Source: Bog-756 sp963741055
GTDB lineage: Bacteria; Actinomycetota; Acidimicrobiia; Acidimicrobiales; RAAP-2
DNA: 64,000 bases
Assembly (NCBI GenBank): GCA_963741055.1
Contig: CAVUGU010000023.1
Location: 107,731-171,730 of the forward strand
Direction: 5' to 3'
A program made the position numbers and the translations under genes. Shown here one piece after another: positions 57,280-64,000 of the stretch. Each line of letters opens with the position of its first letter. Positions within the stretch are counted from its first letter, which is position 1. Below the pieces are notes generated by a model. The model saw only the letters and a program-made list of their open reading frames with translations. It did not search any database and was not told the origin of the DNA.

Positions 57280-58299
57280 TCAGTGGATGTCGGCGACGGC
57301 CGCGATGAGCAGACCGAGGACGAGCAGCGCACCGGCACGCCGGGTGTGGAGGAAGGCGATGCCCGCGAACCAGAGCGGCCAGATCACCCACCCGTCGGGT
57401 GGCACCTTGGGCTTGGGTCGGCTGAAACCCCGCAATGCCTTGACCAGCGTGGGGAGAGCCAGGAGCACGACGAGTGCTGGCCACCCCATGGCCCCGACCG
57501 CGACGCAGACGATCACCAACCCGTAGAAGGAGATCATCATCGCCTTGGTCAGGTGGCGAGACCGTGCCTCCCCCAAGCGAACCGGCAAGGTCCGGATCCC
57601 GAGTGGCGCGTCGAAACTGGCTTTGTCGATGTGCTTGCCCATCAGCACCGCGGTGCAGAGCAGGCCATAGGGAAGCGAAGCGAGGATCACCTGCCAGGTG
57701 ACGGTTCCGACCGCTGCGTAGTAGGTGCCGCCCACCATCAGGGGTCCCCAGACCAGGAGGACGTCCGGTTCGCCGAGCCCCCGCTTCTTCAACCGCAGCG
57801 GCGGCGCGGTGTAGGCCACGCTGAGCAGGAAGCCCCCGAGCGCGAAGACCAGGATCGGCCAGCCGCGCTCTGCGGTGAGGACGACCAGGATCACCAGATC
57901 GACGGCGTTGACGAGGAGAGCGGCCTCTGCGAGTCGGCGCCTGGTGACCATTCCCGAGAGCACCGGGTGAGGCGCGTAGAGGGCCCGCGGATACTCCGCC
58001 GTGTCGGCACCGACCTCGACGTCGAAGAGATCGTTCATCAGGTTGTTGGCCACATGAGCGAGAACGATGCCGACGAAGGCGAGGATGAGGAGGCCGGTGT
58101 CGAAGCCGGGGCGCCGGACCGCGAGCAGAGTCGCGATGGCACCGGCCGTGATGGTCATCGGGAGGACCGCGGCCCGGGTCAACACCAACCATCTGCCCAC
58201 GAAGTCGAGCGGACGGTCGTCGGGTGGATTGGTGGTCCGCAGGATCTCGGTCCAGGTCGCCAGCCGCCCGCGAACTCCCTGGGTACCGATAGTCGACAT
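57280..58299 (-). CDS. UbiA-family prenyltransferase
   Basis: 339 residues, about nine membrane helices. First Asp-rich motif NNLMNDLFDVEVGAD binds the Mg-prenyl diphosphate; the second conserved loop is DKASFDAPLGIRTLPVRLG. Could be MenA-like or lipid-quinone related; no men or ubi genes are next to it. A TAAGGT -10 lies 8 nt upstream of ATG 58299. Confidence 0.88.
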   Translation of the reverse strand: MSTIGTQGVRGRLATWTEILRTTNPPDDRPLDFVGRWLVLTRAAVLPMTITAGAIATLLAVRRPGFDTGLLILAFVGIVLAHVANNLMNDLFDVEVGADTAEYPRALYAPHPVLSGMVTRRRLAEAALLVNAVDLVILVVLTAERGWPILVFALGGFLLSVAYTAPPLRLKKRGLGEPDVLLVWGPLMVGGTYYAAVGTVTWQVILASLPYGLLCTAVLMGKHIDKASFDAPLGIRTLPVRLGEARSRHLTKAMMISFYGLVIVCVAVGAMGWPALVVLLALPTLVKALRGFSRPKPKVPPDGWVIWPLWFAGIAFLHTRRAGALLVLGLLIAAVADIH

Positions 58300-58307
58300 C
58301 GGTCACG

Positions 58308-58313
58308 ACCTTA
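58308..58313 (-). promoter_or_regulatory. Leaderless -10 (TAAGGT) for the UbiA-family gene
   Basis: Minus strand; 8-nt spacer to ATG 58299. Confidence 0.45.
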
Positions 58314-58393
58314 TCCACTCGGCGTGCCCGGAACGCGGGGTTGGGCGCACCGGCCGGGCCTCGGCCGGCCTGCGGCCGAACCGACCCCTCCGG

Positions 58394-58399
58394 TACCGT
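58394..58399 (+). promoter_or_regulatory. Leaderless -10 (TACCGT) for the TIGR03086-like gene
   Basis: TACCGT, 7 nt, GTG 58407; fixes the 5' end of a frameshifted gene. Confidence 0.5.
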
Positions 58400-58406
58400 G
58401 GACCGC

Positions 58407-58960
58407 GTGTCGGAAGTCCAGTCGAGGTACGCGGCGGGTGGCCGACGGGTTCGGACGTCGGGTCGCCGGCGTGGGCGAAGACCAATGGTCCACAATCACG
58501 CCGTGCCCCGACTGGGACGTACGCGCCCTCGTCTCGCACGTGATCGCCACGCATGAGCGGGTGGTCGCGACCGTGACCGAGTCGACGCCCCGGGAAGTGG
58601 AGTCCGACGGCGATCTGACGGCCCAGTGGTCGGAGGCGAGCGCGTCGGTGGCCTCCGCCCTCGACGATCCGGCGCTCTCCTCGAAGATGATCAGCGGGAT
58701 GTTCGCGGACCAGCCGTTCGAGTCACTGGTGGGGCGGCTCCTCTGTGCAGACACCCTCTTCCACACCTGGGACCTCGCCCGTGCGACCGGTCAGGACGAG
58801 CACCTCGATCCCGAAGCGGTGAAAAAGGCGTTCGAGTTTCTCGAACCCATCGACGACGCGATCCGTCGTCCGGGAGGATTCGCCGCGAAGATTGATCCAC
58901 CGGGAGATGCGAGCACCACAGACACGCTTCCTCAATTTCGGTGGCCGCGCGACGTCATAG
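58407..58960 (+). CDS. MDMPI-fold (TIGR03086-like) protein, two frameshifts
   Basis: About 183 residues joined. The body has STITPCPDWDVRALVSHVIA (metal His) and LLCADTLFHTWDLARATGQ. Extra bases near 58437 and 58932 give, when removed, an N-terminus SEVQSRY-RRVADGFGRRV and a natural C-terminus TLLNFGGRATS ending at 58960. Third member of this thiol-dependent enzyme superfamily in the window. Confidence 0.8.
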
Positions 58961-59069
58961 GCCGCGTCCTGTCCGGCCTTCGATTTCACCGGGTGCTCAT
59001 CTCGACCCTTCTCCGGTCCGCTCGCGTTCCGTGCCGAATCGGCAAGAGCCCCCGATCCATCGGGCGGAG

Positions 59070-59075
59070 TAGGGT
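59070..59075 (+). promoter_or_regulatory. -10 (TAGGGT) for the oxidoreductase gene
   Basis: TAGGGT, 9 nt, ATG 59085. Confidence 0.45.
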
Positions 59076-59084
59076 TCGGCGCAG

Positions 59085-60653
59085 ATGACCGACTACGACG
59101 CCATCGTCATCGGTGCCGGCCACAACGGCCTGACCGCAGCGACGGTGATGGCCCGCGGCGGGATGCGGGTCGCCTGCCTCGAGAAGAACCACTTCATCGG
59201 CGGCATGGCGTCATCCACCGAGTTGGTCCGCGGCTACCGCTTCGAGCTGGCGGGTTCGATCCAGTTCCCCGTGCCGAGCGAGATCTACGACGACCTCGAT
59301 CTCGCCTCGTGTCCGATCTACGAGCCCGAGATCCAGTCGGCCTCGGTCAGCGAGACGTCCGCGACGCCGATCTATCTCTACTCGGATCCGGAAAGGCTGC
59401 TCGAGCACCTCGGCGAGACCCTCGGGATCGACGCGGTGCTCGGGATGGCCGAGGTCGCCGCGTGGGCCGAGGCGCCGGCCCGGGCCATCGGCCGGTTCGA
59501 CGTGCGCAAGGCTCCCCTCACACTCGACGAGATGTTCGCCACCGCCGCAAACGAGGACGAACGGGACGCGATCCGCGTCGCGCTCTTCGGCAGCGTCATG
59601 GACGTGGTCGATCGGTACCTCCCCGACCGCGAGAAGCACGCGCCCGTCCGCAGCATGCTGAGCTTTCTCGCGGTCAACTCGACCTACCGTGGGCCCTTCT
59701 CTCCCGGCAGTGCGCTCTGTCTGGCCTTCGCACTGGCGTCACCGGGCGACGTCACCATGTCCAAGGTCAAGGGTGGCATCGGGACCATCTCCGAGCACCT
59801 GCGTGGTCTCTTCGAGTCCCATGGCGGGGAGCTCCGGCGTCACACCAAGGCAGGGAGGATCGTCGTCGACGAGGGCTCGGTGAGGGGCGTCGAGCTCGGT
59901 GACGGCGACGTCTTGACCGCACCGGTCGTCGTCTCGAACCTCGATCCGACCGCCACCTTCAGCCAGCTGATCGACCCGGAGAGCCTGCCCGACGGCTTCC
60001 GGCGTCGGATCGCATACATCGACCACCGGGCCGCCTACTTCCAGGCGCACTTCGCCCTGACCGGGCTGCCGGAGTACGCGCCCCCGTTCGACTCGCTGAA
60101 CGGCGAGGGGCGGTGCCACAACGTGACCTTCTTCGGAACCGCCGAGCAGATGCAGCAGGACTTCGAAGGGTGCGTACGCGGCAAGGTTCCCACCTCACCG
60201 TCGTTCAACCTCCAGATCCCGACGCTCCACGATCCCGACCTTGCCCCCCCGGGGAGGCACGCGGCGAGCAGCTTCGCCTTCTACCTGCCGGTGACCGCAG
60301 ACCGCGAGGTCCAGACCCAGCTACGCGACGAAATGGCCGAGCGGATCGTCGCCAAGATCACCCGGTTCGCGCCCAACTTCCCCGAACTGATCGAACGCCA
60401 GCTCAACTATCCCGCCTACGCGTACGAGCTGATGTTCGGCTGTACCGGTGGGGACTTCACCCACGGCCTCCTGCAACCGGAATTCATGGGTCCTTTCCGC
60501 CCGGGACCTCGGGGTTGGAGCGACCAGCCGGTGCCGGTCGACGGGCTCTATCTCTGTGGCGCGGGATGCCACGGAGGACCCGGGGTCACCTTCATCCCGG
60601 GTTACAACTGCGGCTATGCGGTGCTCGAGGCGCGCTCGGAGAGCCGGTTGTAG
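59085..60653 (+). CDS. FAD-dependent phytoene-dehydrogenase-like oxidoreductase
   Basis: 522 residues. FAD motif VIGAGHNGLTAATVMARGG and LEKNHFIGGMASS at the N-terminus; KVKGGIGTISEHLRGLF in the middle; C-terminal YLCGAGCHGGPGVTFIPGYN. PYROXD2/CrtI-like family; not a true carotenoid gene by context (no crtB/crtE). Substrate unknown. Confidence 0.9.
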   Translation: MTDYDAIVIGAGHNGLTAATVMARGGMRVACLEKNHFIGGMASSTELVRGYRFELAGSIQFPVPSEIYDDLDLASCPIYEPEIQSASVSETSATPIYLYSDPERLLEHLGETLGIDAVLGMAEVAAWAEAPARAIGRFDVRKAPLTLDEMFATAANEDERDAIRVALFGSVMDVVDRYLPDREKHAPVRSMLSFLAVNSTYRGPFSPGSALCLAFALASPGDVTMSKVKGGIGTISEHLRGLFESHGGELRRHTKAGRIVVDEGSVRGVELGDGDVLTAPVVVSNLDPTATFSQLIDPESLPDGFRRRIAYIDHRAAYFQAHFALTGLPEYAPPFDSLNGEGRCHNVTFFGTAEQMQQDFEGCVRGKVPTSPSFNLQIPTLHDPDLAPPGRHAASSFAFYLPVTADREVQTQLRDEMAERIVAKITRFAPNFPELIERQLNYPAYAYELMFGCTGGDFTHGLLQPEFMGPFRPGPRGWSDQPVPVDGLYLCGAGCHGGPGVTFIPGYNCGYAVLEARSESRL

Positions 60654-61075
60654 CGGAGCTGGCGCTCGATGAACGCGAGGAACATCGCGATCGAGAAAGC
60701 CAAGCTGGTGAAGAGGCTCATCACGAAGAAGATCCACGGCATCCGCAACCCCCGCCGCCGACCGTCGACGATCGTCCAGAACGGCATCAGGACCAGGTTG
60801 ACGATCGTGTAGTCCTGTGCGGCGGAGTCGGCGGCCCAATTGGTGAACAACAACGTCGTGTAGTTCCAGTAGTTGGCCCGGTGGCCGTAGAGGTTGACGT
60901 AGCGCACGTTGAAGTACCAGCCGAGGATCAGCGAGATCGCCCCGACCACGTAGTACAGGCCCTCGAGCGCCGAAACCGGGCCAGCCGAGCGGGCGCCGAA
61001 CAGCCGCCAGTTGGCCCGGAACGCGACGACAACGCTCGCCGCGCCGAGGATTCCGAAGATCACGAGCCCGGTCAT
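60614..61075 (-). CDS. DUF2834 membrane protein
   Basis: 153 residues, four membrane helices. NWAADSAAQDYTIVNLVLM and WTIVDGRRRGLRMPWIFFVM are the DUF2834 core; the tail FIERQLRYNRL is short and basic. The 3' end overlaps the convergent oxidoreductase by 40 bp. Function unknown. Confidence 0.85.
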   Translation of the reverse strand: MTGLVIFGILGAASVVVAFRANWRLFGARSAGPVSALEGLYYVVGAISLILGWYFNVRYVNLYGHRANYWNYTTLLFTNWAADSAAQDYTIVNLVLMPFWTIVDGRRRGLRMPWIFFVMSLFTSLAFSIAMFLAFIERQLRYNRLSERASSTA

Positions 61076-61160
61076 GGTCCCCCTCCGTCGGATGCCGTTC
61101 GAGTTCGGATGTCACCCTAAGCCCGCGAGCGACAACTGACTCGGGACCACACCGGCCTCC

Positions 61161-61191
61161 TTGACTTGAAGCACACTTCAACTCTTATTCT
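61161..61191 (+). promoter_or_regulatory. MerR-type promoter/operator
   Basis: -35 TTGACT (61161-61166), -10 TATTCT (61186-61191), spacer exactly 19 bp, with the dyad TTGAAG-CACA-CTTCAA (61166-61181) inside it. This long spacer with central dyad is the hallmark of promoters untwisted by MerR-family activators. Only 7 nt separate the -10 from GTG 61199. Confidence 0.72.
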
Positions 61192-61198
61192 GCCTCGA

Positions 61199-61618
61199 GT
61201 GAAGGTCGTCCACTACTTGCATCGGACGCTCGAGGTCTCCTGTTCTCTCGACGCGCGGTCGGCTGCCGACCGTCTCGCGGCATGGGCAGCGTTGTGTGAA
61301 GACGCGGAGAGAGAGGACCTCGCGGACGGGGTGCGACTCTGGCTGGCCCCGACGCTCTATCGGGCAGCGATCGAACTCGCCGATCTCGAGTCGCGCTGCT
61401 GTCCCTTCTTGGACGTGGAGCTCGCCCTCGAGCACGGCAGGCTGCGTCTCGACATCACCTCTCCGGCCCGCGAGGCGGGTCCAGTGGTCACCTCGATCAT
61501 CGGCGCACGCTCGATCGTCCGGCCCGAGGTGGCCGATCGGGAGAGAGGGGCCCAAGCCGAAAAGCGGGCCAAAGGCGCCGAGGACGAACTGCATCGAGAC
61601 GAGAACGGTCGAGGCTGA
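61199..61618 (+). CDS. Small Cys-containing protein under a MerR-type promoter
   Basis: 139 residues from GTG 61199. An amphipathic helix (SAADRLAAWAALCEDAEREDL), then LADLESRCCPFLDVELALE and HGRLRLDITSP, a strand pattern with a Cys-Cys pair seen in small proteins of metal-responsive loci. A charged, disordered tail follows. Function unknown; promoter type suggests metal, oxidant or drug induction. No merR gene is in the window. Confidence 0.7.
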   Translation: MKVVHYLHRTLEVSCSLDARSAADRLAAWAALCEDAEREDLADGVRLWLAPTLYRAAIELADLESRCCPFLDVELALEHGRLRLDITSPAREAGPVVTSIIGARSIVRPEVADRERGAQAEKRAKGAEDELHRDENGRG

Positions 61619-61751
61619 CGCGGCTCGGGTAGCCAGTCGTGCCGATCAGCCACGCTCGATGACTGACCCGCTCCCGGCGATAGAGGTCGTGCTAAGTCCA
61701 TAGCAACTACTGTTCCGCATTGACTCCGCGCACCACCCAGCAGTCGTCCTG

Positions 61752-62800
61752 TTACCTGCGATCCTTGATGTCTGCCTGAGCCCGAGCAGTCCTGACCCAG
61801 CGCGGGCTGAGCGTGGCAATGTCGTATGCTCTTGCCTGTTGCTGACCGTTCACGAAGAAGCTCGGGGTGCCCGCCACCCCGCTCAAGTCGGCGCTCTCGA
61901 CATCCGCGGCTACGTGCTCGCTCCATCGGTTCTCCTGAAGTCGTCTATGAATGGCCTCACATCGAGACCAAGCTGTTCCGCGTACCCGATGAGGTCCTTG
62001 GGGTTCAGTTCATCCTGGTGTGCAGCAGCAGGTCGTGCATCGGCCAAAAGGCTCCCTGCGCTGCGGCTGCCTCGGAGCGGCGCCAACTGAGCTCTTGGTG
62101 CACATCGTTCAGGGGCAGATGGCGCCACACGTAACGCAGATCGCCGAAGTCGGCGAGCAACTCCCGGACAACGGGTTCTGCCTGACCGCAGTAGGGGCAC
62201 TCGAAGTCGCCATACTCGACGAGGGTGACCTGGGCGCCAGCCGGTCCGCGGATGTGGTCGCGGTCCCCATTGACGGGATCGGCGAGGTCCACGATGGCGG
62301 CGGACTGGCCGAGGAGTGTCGGGTGCGAGTCTGCGACGGTAGTCGCCTCGCGATCTGGAACACGAACGAGGTCAGCAGAGCTGCGACCACGGCCGCTGTG
62401 AGGACCCCGAGCGTGGCCTCCTGCAACTCGACGCCGATGAAGGCGACTGAGGCGACAAGCAGCGAGACGGTAAAGCCCATTCCGGCCAAGGTGCCTCCGC
62501 CCAGGACGGCCATCCAGCCAACCGGCGGACGCAGTCGGCCCCTCGTCACTTTGCTGACGATGGCGGAGACGGTCATTATCCCGGCTGGCTTGCCGACGAC
62601 GTAGCCGACGACGATACCGAGCGTGATCGGCGAGGAGTAAGCCTGGGCGAGAAATCCGACATTGATAGGGATACCGGCGTTGGCGAGGCCAAACAGCGGG
62701 ACGATCAGGTAGCTAGTCCAGGGGTGCCAAAGTTGTTGCAGGCGGTCGTTGGGAGGCAGTGTCTCCCGGCGGTCAGACCGGACGAAACGGGCCGAGCTGG
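61752..62800 (-). pseudogene. NhaA-DsbA fusion, 5'-truncated and frameshifted
   Basis: The N-terminal part (62800 to about 62300) is the C-terminal half of an NhaA Na+/H+ antiporter: LQQLWHPWTSYLIVPLFGLA, VGYVVGKPAGIMTVS, GWMAVLGGGTLAGMGFTVSL. It passes, after an indel near 62290, into a DsbA/thioredoxin domain with GDFECPYCGQAEPVV (CxxC) and, after two more breaks (about 62007 and 61925), AGTPSFFVNGQQQARAYD, ending at TAA 61752. The first half of NhaA is missing: the frame meets the end of the exchanger gene at about 62805. GC is lower than the rest of the window. Confidence 0.75.
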
Positions 62801-62809
62801 TTCCGGCTC

Positions 62810-63811
62810 TCAGGACGTGGCAAGGACCACGGCCACGAAGATGCCATAGCCGGCGATGATGAGCGATCCGGAGAACCGACCTAATCCCCGCCCGACATAG
62901 GCCAGAACGAGAGTGAGCATAGTGAGCCCCAGATACCACCAGGCGATGAAGATCTCCTGAGTTGACGCCGTCGCCAACCCCACCAGTACCGCCGGGAGCA
63001 GAAGGCCGACTGCGACATTCAATGCGTTGCTGTTCAGCCCTGTGCTGAGTGCTGCCTCCCCCCTCTGTTGTCGAGCCAGGTAGATGGCCGCCACGGCATT
63101 GGGGAGGCTGGTCACCGCTGCCAGAACCAGCCCACCGACAACGATCTCGGACACTCCAAAGTGAATCCCAAGCGTCGAGGCTCCTCGCTCCATCGCCACG
63201 CTGGCTCCCACGACCGTGACAAGCGAGACCACGGCGACGAGAAAATCCAATGGGGTGCCCCTCGGTGGGCGAATCGCCACGACAAGCTCCAGCTCCTCCT
63301 CGTCGACCGCCGAGACAAGCCACCGGACCACTCGTCTCGGTAGCGGGACCCTCTGCAAGCTTCTGCGGTACGACCCAAGTAGGACGAGGTAGGGAACCAG
63401 CACAATCAGGACAAGGAAGAGGCCACTGATCGGGCTCACCAGGTCGGAGACCGTGATGAGACAAACGAGCGCTACCCATATCGCGATAGCGCCATTCAGC
63501 AGAACCACCTTTCGGTGAAGGCTGAAACCACCGGCGACCACCGCTCCAAGGCCCAGCAGGGCTGCCAGATTGAAAACGTTCGAACCGATTACGACGCCGG
63601 CACCAACCGCCCGTTGATGGTGAGCAAGGGCAGTGACGGATGCAGTGATTTCTGGTGTGTCAGCCGCGAGTGCCGCAACCATTCCGAGCAACGCTTCGGA
63701 GAGACCGAAACGTTCGCCAACTCGCTCTAATCGGGTCACCAGGACCCAGCTCATCAGCAGGCTGACTAGGGCCCCGAGCGCGAACTCGGCGACTGAGACT
63801 CCGATACCCAC
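62810..63811 (-). CDS. Na+/Ca2+ exchanger family membrane protein
   Basis: 333 residues, about ten membrane helices. Two alpha-repeats: AADTPEITASVTALAHHQ with VIGSNVFNLAALLG, and AAVTSLPNAVAAIYLARQQ with LNSNALNVAVGLLLP. The acidic residues expected in each repeat are only partly present (first: Asp/Glu; second: Asn), so ion selectivity is uncertain. Lower GC than most of the window. Confidence 0.85.
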   Translation of the reverse strand: MGIGVSVAEFALGALVSLLMSWVLVTRLERVGERFGLSEALLGMVAALAADTPEITASVTALAHHQRAVGAGVVIGSNVFNLAALLGLGAVVAGGFSLHRKVVLLNGAIAIWVALVCLITVSDLVSPISGLFLVLIVLVPYLVLLGSYRRSLQRVPLPRRVVRWLVSAVDEEELELVVAIRPPRGTPLDFLVAVVSLVTVVGASVAMERGASTLGIHFGVSEIVVGGLVLAAVTSLPNAVAAIYLARQQRGEAALSTGLNSNALNVAVGLLLPAVLVGLATASTQEIFIAWWYLGLTMLTLVLAYVGRGLGRFSGSLIIAGYGIFVAVVLATS

Positions 63812-64000
63812 ATCGGCCCCGTTTCACGATCAGAAACAACTTGCCGACCAGGCTTCCCGGCTCTCCAGGATGCAATCTACCAAGTGGTCACTTGCTACGT
63901 CGTTACAGAAGACTGCCCACTAACTTCGCCGTTGGCGGCGCCGATGCAGCTATCCCCGACGTGCCTGACGTGAACAGCCCTTGGCCCCGCACTCCGCTCC
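63812..64000. other. Right edge, no gene
   Basis: About 190 bp of lower-GC sequence upstream of the exchanger gene; nothing recognised. Confidence 0.4.

Noticed and set aside
57082..58400. Long plus-strand frame over UbiA
   Set aside because: Antisense shadow of the UbiA gene; only the part after 58407 is coding.
59085..60653. Carotenoid biosynthesis cluster
   Set aside because: No crtB, crtE or crtY nearby; the UbiA-family gene alone does not make such a cluster.

Overview
The window is GC-rich and densely coded. It carries two WhiB-type iron-sulfur regulators, a monomeric isocitrate dehydrogenase, an Sdh1-type succinate dehydrogenase, a UPF0182 membrane protein, a DivIVA-like protein, an F420/FMN split-barrel protein and many leaderless promoters (a TANNNT -10 only 6-9 nt before the start codon). 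Together these indicate an actinobacterium, plausibly an Acidimicrobiia-like lineage; the class is inference.

Layout. 0-17 kb is core metabolism: sucCD, a HAD phosphatase, the purN-purH-folD operon, metF, then icd and mdh on opposite strands, and sdh membrane-flavo-FeS subunits. A low-GC methyltransferase sits inside this block. 17-33 kb is cell-envelope and housekeeping: an AAA ATPase/VWA pair, two whiB genes, glutamate formimidoyltransferase, a DUF2342 zincin-like protein, an HtrA-like protein without its catalytic triad, a solitary MreB, a HEAT-repeat protein, a PDZ-Lon protease, a DivIVA protein with a phage-head-like zinc-binding tail, UPF0182, and initiator tRNA-Met with a terminator. 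33-51 kb is accessory: a cold-shock protein, a zinc ribbon, a flavin monooxygenase, transketolase, small stress enzymes (VOC, AhpD-like, OsmC, alpha/beta hydrolase), TetR regulators with visible operators, and a metal ABC transporter divergent from a Fur/Zur regulator. 51-56 kb is a DNA repair cluster: LigD-type polymerase, PHP phosphoesterase, ATP-dependent ligase and 5'-3' exonuclease. 56-61 kb holds a collapsed ECF41 sigma/carboxymuconolactone decarboxylase locus, UbiA, a phytoene-dehydrogenase-like oxidoreductase, and a small gene behind a MerR-type promoter. 61.6-64 kb is lower in GC, with a truncated NhaA-DsbA gene beside a Na/Ca exchanger.

Two global observations shape the reading. First, more than twenty single-base frameshifts interrupt otherwise well conserved genes, including purH, icd and mdh; this looks like residual indel error in the sequence rather than biology, so joined coordinates are given. 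Second, at least five genes start from a promoter whose -10 hexamer begins with the stop codon of the upstream gene. The stronger candidates for something undescribed are the DivIVA/phage-head-like fusion, this stop/-10 arrangement, the pseudo-HtrA/DUF2342 pair and the collapsed ECF41 locus.
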